DNA of 8,692 nt from Desulfovibrio sp. (GTDB lineage Bacteria > Desulfobacterota > Desulfovibrionia > Desulfovibrionales > Desulfovibrionaceae): NCBI GenBank assembly GCA_031275955.1, contig JAISNZ010000137.1, forward strand, positions 1 through 8,692, read 5' to 3'. This document shows, one piece after another, positions 1-7,204 of this stretch. Within the stretch, counting starts at the first letter, position 1. Every line of letters begins with the position of its first letter. Below the pieces are notes generated by a model that saw only the letters and a program-made list of their open reading frames with translations, made no database searches and was not told the DNA's origin. Made by a program: the position numbers and the translations under genes.

Positions 1-173
1 GAAATCTATGGCAGGAAAGAAAAGCATGCGGGTCAGACGGAAACGTGCCGGGTGGGACGATGAATTTTTAGCCTCAGCCTTGGCCGCTGAACTCCGTTGA
101 TTCATTCGATTGCCCTGACGTACCAGCCCGCTCCGATTGACAAAGACACGGCAGAAATGCTTAGAAGGAAGAC
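1..173. other. Left-edge region, gene content unresolved
   Basis: Two weak readings compete. On the + strand, one frame is open from base 2 to a TGA at 98-100 and would be the tail of an upstream gene ending in ...DDEFLASALAAELR. On the minus strand, a frame opens with ATG at 105-103 (MNQRSSAAKAEAK...) and stays open to the left edge, with an AGGG about 7 nt upstream of it. They are in different registers, neither shows a family motif, and third-position GC is mediocre in both. Bases 106-160 show no convincing promoter or terminator. The region ends in the AGAAGGAAG ribosome-binding site (163-171) of the next gene. Confidence 0.3.
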
Positions 174-1517
174 ATGATGAATCAGCCCTTTTTCAAGGAT
201 GCCGCCACAATATGCAAATCCGTCATGCGTAACGGGTACGATGCCCACATTGTCAACACCCAGATGCAGCATGACCTGATCCTGCGCACAGGAATCCGGG
301 AAATCGATCTGGCCACAGACGCCCCTGTGGAGGAGCTTTCCAAGATTTTCCCCCATCTGCGCCCGGAACGCTCCCCAAGCGTCCTGGCTGTTCTGGAGGA
401 AAACGGCCTTCTCTACCGTTTTTTCCGCATGAACATCGCGGAATCCGCATCCCCCCAGGTATCCCTGATCCGCATGACTCCCACCATGCTGGAACGCTTC
501 GCCTCTCTTGGCCCCCTGCCCCGATCCCTGGTCAGCGGCATGTCCTCCCTGGCCCCGCCCCGGACCGATGATGAAGATGAAGGATTCTCCGATATCCGGA
601 CCTGCGTCCGGCTGGAAGGTCTGCCCGATGAAACCCTGGCCGGAAATTTTCTACTCGGCCTTCGGGCCTTCCGCTTTGCCGCCAACCATGACCTGGCCAT
701 TGAACCCAACACCTGGATGGCCATTGTCCGTCTGGCCCAACCCATCCTCGCCTATGTGCCGGTTCGGGAAATCATGGAGGAATGGCGCAAGGTGAAGGCG
801 GAAAACATGTGGAAATTCCTCCGCTTCCTCCTCGACAGCCACATCATGCACGGGTTCATTCCGGAAGTTGCCGCCTTGGACTGTATCCGCCAAATTAAAA
901 ATGATTCCGGGATGGAAGAAAGCGTTCTGGAGCATACCCTGCAATGTGTGCGCCTCTATCCCCAAGGGGAATTCCGCGACGACTGGCTGGGCGCCTTCGC
1001 CATACTCTTTCACGATGTGGGCAAACCGCACACCGCCGAATACTATCAGGGCCGCTGGACCTTCTATGAACACCATCGCATAGGGGCCAAAATTACCCGC
1101 AAGATCCTGCACCGCCTGCTCATGCTTCCGGAGGAGATCGATCTCGTCTGCCGTCTGGTGGGCAACCACATGCGTTTCCAGTTCATGATGACCGACAGGG
1201 GGATTCGCCGCTTCAAGGCCCAAGGCGAGCACCTCCGCCTCATGGAAATGGCCCGCGCCGGCATCATGGCCAGAGACGACAATTACACGGCCTTCAATCA
1301 CAACAAAAAATATCTGGAACGGGCCGAAACCCCGGAACAGATGCTCGAACCCCTGCTGAACGGCAACGAAATCATGGAGGTCACGGGATTGACCCCGGGT
1401 CCCCAGGTTGGAGTCATCCGGAACGATCTTTTGAAAGCCCAGATCGCCGGCTCCGTCAGCACCCGGGAAGAGGCCGTCGCCTTTGCCCGCGCGCATGCGG
1501 ATGCCGGAAATTCATGA
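174..1517 (+). CDS. HD-domain protein of the CCA-adding enzyme / poly(A) polymerase family with a degenerate nucleotidyltransferase domain
   Basis: The 447-residue protein follows the order of a class II CCA-adding enzyme. Residues 12-60 match the nucleotidyltransferase start, but the usual GGxVRD is replaced by NTQMQH (28-33) and the DxD pair reads EID (43-45); the RRDFTxNAL motif is not visible. Residues 163-185 (LRAFRFAANHDLAIEP...) match the conserved LRAxRFA segment, and about 195-235 matches the neck region. An HD phosphohydrolase domain follows with H254, H280-D281, H300-H301, H332 and D368-D369. Residues 394-435 (LLNGNEIM, GLTPGPQVG) match the C-terminal RNA-binding tail of CCA enzymes. 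I infer that nucleotide addition is lost while HD hydrolase activity and tRNA-like binding may remain; the substrate is unknown. AAGGA at 165-169 is 4 nt from ATG 174 and 7 nt from ATG 177, so the second Met may be the true start. Its stop overlaps the pgm ribosome-binding site, so the two genes are probably co-transcribed. Confidence 0.85.
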   Translation: MMNQPFFKDAATICKSVMRNGYDAHIVNTQMQHDLILRTGIREIDLATDAPVEELSKIFPHLRPERSPSVLAVLEENGLLYRFFRMNIAESASPQVSLIRMTPTMLERFASLGPLPRSLVSGMSSLAPPRTDDEDEGFSDIRTCVRLEGLPDETLAGNFLLGLRAFRFAANHDLAIEPNTWMAIVRLAQPILAYVPVREIMEEWRKVKAENMWKFLRFLLDSHIMHGFIPEVAALDCIRQIKNDSGMEESVLEHTLQCVRLYPQGEFRDDWLGAFAILFHDVGKPHTAEYYQGRWTFYEHHRIGAKITRKILHRLLMLPEEIDLVCRLVGNHMRFQFMMTDRGIRRFKAQGEHLRLMEMARAGIMARDDNYTAFNHNKKYLERAETPEQMLEPLLNGNEIMEVTGLTPGPQVGVIRNDLLKAQIAGSVSTREEAVAFARAHADAGNS

Positions 1518-1523
1518 GGAGGG
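1516..1523 (+). promoter_or_regulatory. Ribosome-binding site fixing the pgm start
   Basis: GAGGAGGG lies 7-8 nt before ATG 1531 and overlaps the TGA stop (1515-1517) of the upstream gene. It selects the Met at 1531 over the in-frame upstream Met codons at 1483, 1495 and 1501, which have no such site. The overlap suggests translational coupling of the two genes. Confidence 0.8.
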
Positions 1524-1530
1524 ACCCTCC

Positions 1531-3138
1531 ATGTCCAGACCAGACGCCGGAAGCATCGACGCGGCCCTCAGGGCGTACGGGAATGTCCTCCCGGATCCGC
1601 GCGACCCCGCCCAGGCGGTGGTCTTCGGCACCTCCGGCCATCGCGGATCTTCCCTGAACGGCAGTTTCACCGAGGCCCATATCCTGGCCATTACCCAGGC
1701 AATCTGCGAACACAGAAAATCCCGGGGGATCTTTGGCCCTCTCTATCTGGGCAAAGACACCCATGCCCTTTCCGCTCCCGCCCAGGAAACGGCCCTGGAG
1801 GTCCTGGCAGCCAATGATATTGTCACCTTACTCCAGAAGGACGGGCTCCCTACGCCCACCCCGGTCATCTCTCAAGCCATTGTCGCCTACAACCGCAAGC
1901 GCGCCGGTACTGACGGCCCGGCTGACGGCATCGTGATAACCCCTTCCCACAATCCGCCCGAAGACGGCGGCTTCAAGTATAATGAACCCCACGGAGGTCC
2001 GGCCGGCACAGAGGTCACGGGCTGGATTGAAAAGCGCGCCAATGCCCTTCTGGCCGGCGGAAACCGGGAGGTCAGACGCGCGGCTTTTCCCCGGAAAAAA
2101 GACTGTATCCGGGAAACGGACTTCATAACTCCCTATGTGCGTGCCCTGGGCCGGGTCGTGAACATGACGCCCATAGCCGCCGCGGGCATTTCCCTTGGAG
2201 CTGACCCTCTGGGAGGCTCGTCGCTGCCCTATTGGGAACCCATTGCCGAACACTACGGCCTGTCCCTCACCGTGACCAACAAAAATCTCGATCCTGCCTT
2301 CTCTTTCATGCCGCCGGACCATGACGGCAAGATCCGCATGGATTGTTCCTCACCCTGGGCCATGGCCGGGCTAATTTCCCTGGCCGGCAAATATGATTTG
2401 GCCTTCGCCAACGATCCGGACGCGGACAGGCACGGAATTGTCACCCCTTCCGGCCTGATGCAGCCTAATGACTATCTCTGCGCCGCCGTCTGGTATCTGA
2501 TCCGCAGCCGTCTGCGCTGGCCTGACGGAGCCAGGGTGGGAAAAACGGCCGTCACCACCAGCCTGCTCAACAAAATCTGCTCCTCCTTGGGACGGGAAGT
2601 CCAGGAAACGCCTGTGGGCTTCAAATGGTTTGTTCCCGGTCTTTCCTCGGGAACCCTGTTGTTCGGAGGGGAGGAAAGCGCCGGGGCGTCCTTCCTGTGC
2701 CTGGACGGCAGCGCATGGACCACGGACAAGGACGGTATCCTCCTGAACCTTCTGGCGGCGGAAATGACGGCTGTGCAGGAAAGAAACCCCGCCGAGATTT
2801 ACGCCCATCTCGTCGAGCGCCTCGGCAGACCCTTTTATGCCCGCCGGGACGCCGCGGCCACGCCGGAACAAAAAAAGGCCTTCAAGACCCTGACACCTGA
2901 AGCCGTGAAGGCGCGGGTATTGGCGGGAAGCCGCGTCACCGGGGTCATGACCAGGGCTCCTGGCAATCAGGAACCCCTTGGCGGTCTGAAAGTGGTGACG
3001 GAAAACGGCTGGTTCGCGGCCCGGCCCTCGGGCACGGAAGACATTTACAAAATTTACGCGGAAAGTTTCGTCAGCGATGCCCACCTTAACGACCTGCAGA
3101 CGGAAGCCCAGGCCCTGGTGAATTCCCTCTTCGGCTGA
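1531..3138 (+). CDS. pgm: Phosphoglucomutase (alpha-D-glucose phosphate-specific)
   Basis: Interconverts glucose-1-phosphate and glucose-6-phosphate in the cytosol, linking glycolysis with glycogen and cell-envelope sugar nucleotide synthesis. From ATG 1531 the protein is 535 residues, close to E. coli Pgm (about 546). It carries the whole phosphohexomutase signature set: the N-terminal FGTSGHRGS (32-40), the active-site loop TPSHNPPEDGG (137-147) with phosphoserine S139, the Mg2+-binding loop DPDADR (295-300), the sugar-binding loop GGEESAGASF (379-388), and the phosphate-binding loop RPSGTED (498-504). Similarity to the E. coli enzyme is visible along the full length, so this is the Pgm type rather than a phosphomannomutase or GlmM. 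A longer reading from ATG 1483 would overlap the upstream gene and lacks a ribosome-binding site. The gene faces clpA with 9 bp between stop codons. Confidence 0.96.
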   Translation: MSRPDAGSIDAALRAYGNVLPDPRDPAQAVVFGTSGHRGSSLNGSFTEAHILAITQAICEHRKSRGIFGPLYLGKDTHALSAPAQETALEVLAANDIVTLLQKDGLPTPTPVISQAIVAYNRKRAGTDGPADGIVITPSHNPPEDGGFKYNEPHGGPAGTEVTGWIEKRANALLAGGNREVRRAAFPRKKDCIRETDFITPYVRALGRVVNMTPIAAAGISLGADPLGGSSLPYWEPIAEHYGLSLTVTNKNLDPAFSFMPPDHDGKIRMDCSSPWAMAGLISLAGKYDLAFANDPDADRHGIVTPSGLMQPNDYLCAAVWYLIRSRLRWPDGARVGKTAVTTSLLNKICSSLGREVQETPVGFKWFVPGLSSGTLLFGGEESAGASFLCLDGSAWTTDKDGILLNLLAAEMTAVQERNPAEIYAHLVERLGRPFYARRDAAATPEQKKAFKTLTPEAVKARVLAGSRVTGVMTRAPGNQEPLGGLKVVTENGWFAARPSGTEDIYKIYAESFVSDAHLNDLQTEAQALVNSLFG

Positions 3139-3177
3139 AAAGCGGCGTCACTTCTGGTTCTTTTTCCGTGAAGCCGC
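3138..3177 (-). terminator. Candidate weak intrinsic terminator of clpA
   Basis: An inverted repeat pairs 3142-3151 with 3168-3177 (GCGGCGTCAC against GTGAAGCCGC), 9 of 10 positions matching with one G-A mismatch and a 16-nt loop. On the minus-strand transcript it is followed at once by four U (3141-3138). The clpA stop codon lies inside the 3' arm. The large loop and short U run make it weak. On the + strand no U tract follows, so it would not obviously stop pgm transcription. Confidence 0.4.
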
Positions 3178-5454
3178 CGGGCTGTAGTGAAAGGTCAGAC
3201 CTGCCTTTCCGTCTCCATCCGCCTTTCCGGCGGCCGCAATGGTGACTCTGCCGCCCTTGGCCAGTTTGCCGAACAAGATTTCGCCGGCCAGAGGATCTTC
3301 CACCTGTTCACAAAGCACCCTGGCCAGGGGCCGGGCGCCAAAGGCCGGATCATAGCCCGCCCTGGCAAGGGCGGACCGGGCGGCGGGGGTGAGAACAAGG
3401 GTCACCTTTTTCTCCTCCAGACCGGCGGCAATCTCGGCGATGAACTTCTCCACAATATGCCCCATAACCTTGGGGGACAAGGAAGCAAAAGGGACCAGGG
3501 CATCCAGGCGGTTGCGAAACTCAGGAGTGAAAAGCCGCTCCAGGGCTTTCCGGCCTTTTTCGGCCGATACCTGGCGGTCCCCGGCGGGAGAAACGGCAAA
3601 GCCGATGCTGCGGGAAGACATTTCAAAGGCCCCGGCATTGGTGGTCATGATCAAAATAATATTGCGAAAATCCGCCTTGCGCCCTGTGGTGTCAGTCAGG
3701 GTGGCATAATCCATTACTTGAAGCAATACATTAAAAATATCCGGGTGCGCCTTCTCCATTTCATCCAGAAGCAAAACCGCATGCGGGGTTTTGCGTACCG
3801 CCTCGGTCAGAAGACCGCCTTGATCAAAGCCCACATATCCCGGAGGGGCTCCAATGAGACGCGACACCGCATGTTTTTCCATATATTCCGACATGTCATA
3901 GCGTAAAAAGGCTACCCGCAGGGACGCCGCCAGTTGTTTGGCGAGTTCCGTTTTGCCAACGCCCGTGGGGCCGTAAAAGAGAAAGGCTCCCTGGGGACGC
4001 CCTTCCCGGTGAAAACCAGCTCTGGACCGCAGTACGGCGCGGGTGACGCACTTCACCGCGGCATCCTGCCCAAAGACCGCCTGCCGGAGAGTCTTTTCCA
4101 GGCGGCGCAAGGAGGCGGCGTCTTCCGAAGAGGCCCTGACCGAAGGGATGCGGGCTATACCCTCCACCACCCGTTCCACCTCGGGCACATCCACAAGAAG
4201 AACTTCCCGCGCCTGTGGAGCCGCGGCCTTGGGGATCGGGGCCAGGCGCCTTCCGGCTCCGGCATCGTCAAGAAGATCAATGGCCTTGTCCGGAAGTCGG
4301 GCTTCCGGAAGATAGCGCACGGAAAGGGTTATGGCCGCTTCCAAGGCTTCCGGAGTATAGCGCACTCCGTGATGCTCCTCATACCGGCCTTTCAATCCCT
4401 GGAGGATGGCCAGGCATTCCGCAAAGGAGGGTTCCGCGATGTCAATCTTCTGGAAACGGCGGGAAAAGGCTTTATCCTTTTCCAGGTGGTTGCGCATTTC
4501 TTCATAGGTGGTGGAGCCGATGCACCGGATTCCCCCCGAGGCCAGGGCGGGTTTCAGCAGGTTGGAGGCATCCAGGGAACTGCCGCTGACGGCGCCGGCC
4601 CCCACCAGGGTATGAATTTCATCCACGAAGAGGATGGCCTGGGGAATGCGGCGAAGGGCCGCCAAAACGGATTTGAATCGCCCCTCAAAATCCCCCCGGT
4701 ATTTGGTCCCGGCCATCATGCCGCCCAGATCCAGGGCGAAGATTTTGGCCTTGGCAAAACCGTCCGGAACATCCCCTTGGGCGATGCGCGCCGCCAGACC
4801 CTCCACCAGGGCCGTCTTGCCTACGCCGGGGTCGCCGACGAAAAGAGGGTTGTTTTTGCGCCGACGGGCCAGAATTTGCAAGGCCCTCTCCACTTCCCGC
4901 GTCCGGCCGATGAGGGGATCAATCCCTCCCTGCCCGGCTTTGAGCGTTAAATCCACAGTGAAGGACTGCAGAGCCCTGGCGGCCGCAACCGCATTCTCTC
5001 CATCGGTCGCCGGGGACGCGTCGGAGGAAGCGTCTTTCTCGGAGAGAAATTCCAGAACATCCAGGCGGGTGATGCCCTGAGAGAGCAAAAAATAGGCGGC
5101 ATAGGAATTTTCCTCATCCAGCAGGCTGGCCAGGACATCGCCTATGCCGGCGGATTCCTTCCCGGCGGAATGCATATGGCGTAACGTGCGTTGCATGACG
5201 CGCTGCAGGGCGAGGGTCTGAACGATTTCCCCCTCAGCTTCCAATGAGGCGGAAGAAACATGCTCTTTCAAAAAGACTTCCAGATCCCGGCGTAACGCCG
5301 GGATATTGACGCCGACTCCGCCAAGAATCATCCGCCCTGAATCCTCGGATAAAATGCCGTACAACAGGTGTTCCAGGGTGAAATATTCGTGTCCCCGCCT
5401 GTGCGCCTCCCCCACGGCAAGGGAAAAGGCGCGTTCCAGATGTCTGTCAAGCAT
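3148..5454 (-). CDS. clpA: ATP-dependent Clp protease ATP-binding subunit ClpA
   Basis: AAA+ unfoldase that threads substrates into the ClpP protease chamber, with ClpS as adaptor. It has 768 residues (E. coli ClpA is 758). The N-domain is residues 1 to about 140. The first AAA+ module has Walker A GDPGVGKT (207-214), pore loop GTKYRG (249-254) and Walker B ILFVDE (274-279). The second has Walker A GPTGVGKT (495-502), pore loop GYVG (539-542), Walker B LLLDE (561-565), the arginine-finger stretch FTPEFRNR (642-649) and sensor 2 GARP (706-709). There is no ClpB/ClpC-type coiled-coil middle domain between the modules, which identifies it as ClpA. IGF at 617-619 is the ClpP-docking loop, so partnership with ClpP is expected. 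The start is 3 nt after the clpS stop; GGAGGA (5465-5470) lies 10 nt upstream inside the last clpS codons, implying translational coupling. Confidence 0.97.
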   Translation of the reverse strand: MLDRHLERAFSLAVGEAHRRGHEYFTLEHLLYGILSEDSGRMILGGVGVNIPALRRDLEVFLKEHVSSASLEAEGEIVQTLALQRVMQRTLRHMHSAGKESAGIGDVLASLLDEENSYAAYFLLSQGITRLDVLEFLSEKDASSDASPATDGENAVAAARALQSFTVDLTLKAGQGGIDPLIGRTREVERALQILARRRKNNPLFVGDPGVGKTALVEGLAARIAQGDVPDGFAKAKIFALDLGGMMAGTKYRGDFEGRFKSVLAALRRIPQAILFVDEIHTLVGAGAVSGSSLDASNLLKPALASGGIRCIGSTTYEEMRNHLEKDKAFSRRFQKIDIAEPSFAECLAILQGLKGRYEEHHGVRYTPEALEAAITLSVRYLPEARLPDKAIDLLDDAGAGRRLAPIPKAAAPQAREVLLVDVPEVERVVEGIARIPSVRASSEDAASLRRLEKTLRQAVFGQDAAVKCVTRAVLRSRAGFHREGRPQGAFLFYGPTGVGKTELAKQLAASLRVAFLRYDMSEYMEKHAVSRLIGAPPGYVGFDQGGLLTEAVRKTPHAVLLLDEMEKAHPDIFNVLLQVMDYATLTDTTGRKADFRNIILIMTTNAGAFEMSSRSIGFAVSPAGDRQVSAEKGRKALERLFTPEFRNRLDALVPFASLSPKVMGHIVEKFIAEIAAGLEEKKVTLVLTPAARSALARAGYDPAFGARPLARVLCEQVEDPLAGEILFGKLAKGGRVTIAAAGKADGDGKAGLTFHYSPAASRKKNQK

Positions 5455-5457
5455 TTG

Positions 5458-5769
5458 CTATTCTTCCTCCATACTGCAACGCAGAGGGAAACCCGCTTTG
5501 CGCGCCTTGTCGTGTACCCGGGAAATCCTTGTTTCGGCAATTTCCGCGGTATATACGCCGCAAACGGCCATGCCCCGTTCATGAACTGTCAGCATAATGG
5601 CAGTGGCCTCCTCCAGATTTTTATGGAAAATGGTCACCAGCACCTCCACCACGAATTCCATGGTGGTATAGTCGTCGTTATGCAGGAGGACGCGATAACG
5701 TCGTGGTTCACGGACAGCAACGTCCGTCTGAAAGTCTGGCCGGGTTTCGGAAGCAGTGCGCGCGCTCAT
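5458..5769 (-). CDS. clpS: ATP-dependent Clp protease adaptor ClpS
   Basis: Small adaptor that binds N-degron proteins by their first residue and hands them to the ClpA N-domain. From ATG 5769 the protein is 103 residues (E. coli ClpS is 106). After a variable 20-residue N-terminal arm comes the folded core: VLLHNDDYTTMEFV (27-40) with the N-degron pocket residues N31, D32, D33 and M37, then TVHERG (61-66) with pocket residue H63, then CGVYTAEIAET (70-80). The tail reads FPLRCSMEEE. ATG 5769 has AGGA 8 nt upstream. However, a far stronger Shine-Dalgarno (5829-5836) sits 8 nt before an in-frame TTG at 5820, which would add 17 residues to the arm; in-frame GTG 5847 is also possible. The core is unaffected by the choice. 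It lies downstream of radA and directly upstream of clpA. Confidence 0.95.
   Translation of the reverse strand: MSARTASETRPDFQTDVAVREPRRYRVLLHNDDYTTMEFVVEVLVTIFHKNLEEATAIMLTVHERGMAVCGVYTAEIAETRISRVHDKARKAGFPLRCSMEEE
5465..5470 (-). promoter_or_regulatory. clpA ribosome-binding site inside the clpS coding end
   Basis: On the minus strand GGAGGA sits in the final Met-Glu-Glu-Glu codons of clpS, 10 nt before clpA ATG 5454. This is the usual mark of translational coupling and ties ClpA synthesis to ClpS synthesis. Confidence 0.7.
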
Positions 5770-5818
5770 GAATTCCATCCTGTGCAATACCGGGGCAAAA
5801 CGCTCTCCGGCAACCCTC

Positions 5819-5851
5819 AAAAAATAAACCTCCTCCGCAGGGAACACAAGG
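5819..5851 (-). terminator. Terminator- or attenuator-like hairpin with U tract between radA and clpS
   Basis: On the minus strand CCUU (5851-5848) can pair with GAGG (5832-5829), and UUCC (5844-5841) with GGAG (5836-5833). This leaves a 3-nt bulge and a CUGC tetraloop. The stem runs straight into UUUAUUUUUU (5828-5819). Two of the eight pairs are G-U, so the stem is modest. Forming it would hide the GGAGGAGG site and would exclude the neighbouring radA-stop hairpin. Function is inference only. Confidence 0.3.
5829..5836 (-). promoter_or_regulatory. Strong Shine-Dalgarno upstream of the clpS ATG
   Basis: GGAGGAGG on the minus strand, 8 nt before TTG 5820, which is in frame with clpS. It is the best match to the anti-Shine-Dalgarno in the whole minus-strand run, yet it lies about 60 nt before the conventional clpS ATG at 5769. 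It may serve a longer clpS product. It also forms one arm of a possible hairpin (5829-5851). Confidence 0.5.
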
Positions 5852-5868
5852 GGACCTTCAGGCCCCTT
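5848..5868 (-). other. Hairpin enclosing the radA stop codon
   Basis: Perfect pairing of 5848-5853 with 5863-5868 (AAGGGG against CCCCTT), then, past a single bulged A at 5854, CC 5855-5856 with GG 5861-5862. The tetraloop on the transcript is UGAA, and its first three bases are the radA stop codon. No U run follows directly, so it is not a classical intrinsic terminator. It shares bases 5848-5851 with the downstream U-tract hairpin, so only one of the two can form. Confidence 0.45.
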
Positions 5869-7204
5869 TCCGGCCCTTGTGCGGAAAAAGCGCCTGCTGT
5901 ATCCAGGCCAGGGTTTTCCCGCCGCCGGCGGTGTCCGGACAAATCAGCGGGTCATATCCCAGGCGTTCCGCCTGCGCCGCCCGGATGGTCTGGCCGGCCA
6001 CCGGGCGAATCTGGCCGTTCAAATCCACCTCTCCCCAGATGACGGCCCGTTCCGGCAAGGGATGATCGTAATAGGAGGACAGCACCGCCGAGACTAAAGC
6101 AAGATCCATTCCAGGATCCGTCAGGCGCATGCCCCCTCCCGCCTTGGCGTAGATGTCCGCCTGGGCAAAGTTCAGGCGCAGACGTTTTTCCAGAACGGCC
6201 AGGAGCAAAAGCAGCCGGTTGACGTCAAAACCAAGAGCGGTGCGCCGGGGGATGGTCAGGTAGCTTTTTGTGACCAGGGCCTGAATTTCCACAGCCAGCG
6301 GACGCTGACCGTCCACCGCCATCAGCACGGCCGTGCCGGAAAGCGCGGCGTCCCGCGCTCCCAGAAAATAGGTGGAGGGGTCTTCCACCAGCTCCATACC
6401 CTGCCGGACCATTTGGAAGATCAGCAATTCCTGGTTGGGACCGAAACGATTCTTCCGCACCCGCAAAAAACGGAACAGTTGCTCCCGATCCCCCTCCAGG
6501 GCGATGACCGTATCCACCATATGTTCCAGAAGCCGCGGCCCGGCCAGATTGCCGTCCTTGGTCACATGCCCGACCAGAATCACGGTGGTGTCGCATTTTT
6601 TGCAGAACTCCACAATTTCCGTGGCCACGGCCCGCACCTGACTGACGTTGCCGGGCAGGCCTTCAGCCCTTGCGGACGTCAGGGTCTGAACGGAATCCAC
6701 AATGAGCAGAGCCGGGGGGTCGGCGCCTTCAAGGGCGGGAAAGACGTCTTCCACCCGGGAGGTGGCCAGCGCATAGAGGGTGTCATGCAGGACGTCCAGG
6801 CGTTCAGCGCGGGCCCGGATCTGGGAGAGGGATTCCTCTCCGGAAAGATATACGGCCCCGCGTCCGCTTGCCGCCACTCTGCCGGCCACCTGCAGCAGCA
6901 AGGTTGATTTGCCGATTCCCGGTTCGCCTCCCACCAGAATGGCCGCTCCCGGCACCAGCCCCTGGCCCAGAACTCGATCCAGGGCCTTAAGTCCTGTGCT
7001 GAAAACCTTTTCCGAGACACCGGGGGCTTCAGCCAGGCGGACCACCTTCTCCGGCCGCGCGTTTGTGGAGAAAGGGACCGCACGCGGACGCGCAGCGACA
7101 GCTTCCAGGGTGTTCCATTGGCCGCAGGCCGGGCATTGCCCCTTCCATTGGGCGGAAGGGGCCCGGCAGGCGGTACACTGGTAGGTTTCACGTGTTTTGC
7201 TCAT
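5858..7204 (-). CDS. radA: DNA repair protein RadA (Sms)
   Basis: RecA-related ATPase that drives branch migration of recombination intermediates during DNA repair. From ATG 7204 it has 448 residues (E. coli RadA about 460). An N-terminal zinc finger has C10, C13, C24 and C27. The RecA-like core has Walker A GGEPGIGKS (92-100), Walker B LLIVDS (166-171) and the family-defining KNRFG motif (251-255). The C-terminal Lon-protease-like domain contains GEVDLNGQIRPV (391-402). The start is set by the family N-terminus, since MSKTRETYQC leads straight into the zinc finger; an in-frame GTG at 7240 would add 12 residues with no family support. There is no recognisable Shine-Dalgarno before 7204 (the preceding bases are pyrimidine- and CG-rich), which is odd for this window. 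The gene lies 112 nt after the zinc-ribbon gene and 88 nt before the clpS ATG. Confidence 0.97.
   Translation of the reverse strand: MSKTRETYQCTACRAPSAQWKGQCPACGQWNTLEAVAARPRAVPFSTNARPEKVVRLAEAPGVSEKVFSTGLKALDRVLGQGLVPGAAILVGGEPGIGKSTLLLQVAGRVAASGRGAVYLSGEESLSQIRARAERLDVLHDTLYALATSRVEDVFPALEGADPPALLIVDSVQTLTSARAEGLPGNVSQVRAVATEIVEFCKKCDTTVILVGHVTKDGNLAGPRLLEHMVDTVIALEGDREQLFRFLRVRKNRFGPNQELLIFQMVRQGMELVEDPSTYFLGARDAALSGTAVLMAVDGQRPLAVEIQALVTKSYLTIPRRTALGFDVNRLLLLLAVLEKRLRLNFAQADIYAKAGGGMRLTDPGMDLALVSAVLSSYYDHPLPERAVIWGEVDLNGQIRPVAGQTIRAAQAERLGYDPLICPDTAGGGKTLAWIQQALFPHKGRKGA

Noticed and set aside
137..166. TTGACA at 137-142 as a -35 box for the HD gene
   Set aside because: At 16-18 nt spacing the only candidates are GCTTAG, CTTAGA and TTAGAA, poor -10 boxes. 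Transcription would begin at or after the ribosome-binding site.
651..1496. 281-codon minus-strand open frame opposite the HD gene
   Set aside because: It is an in-register shadow of the HD-domain gene, which itself carries clear family motifs.
2371..3084. 237-codon minus-strand open frame opposite pgm
   Set aside because: It is an in-register shadow of pgm with no recognisable domain.
3189..3209. Inverted repeat GAAAGG/CCTTTC near the clpA 3' end
   Set aside because: It lies inside coding sequence, has no U tract on either strand and is short enough to be chance.
3187..4950. Two long + strand open frames (239 and 338 codons) opposite clpA
   Set aside because: Both are in register with the clpA codons, have low-complexity Gly/Arg/Pro content and no motif; they are shadows of clpA codon bias.
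5780..5815. Promoter for clpS (TTGCCG, 18 nt, TATTGC on the minus strand)
   Set aside because: The -10 match is poor, and the start point would fall on the ribosome-binding site of ATG 5769, leaving almost no leader.
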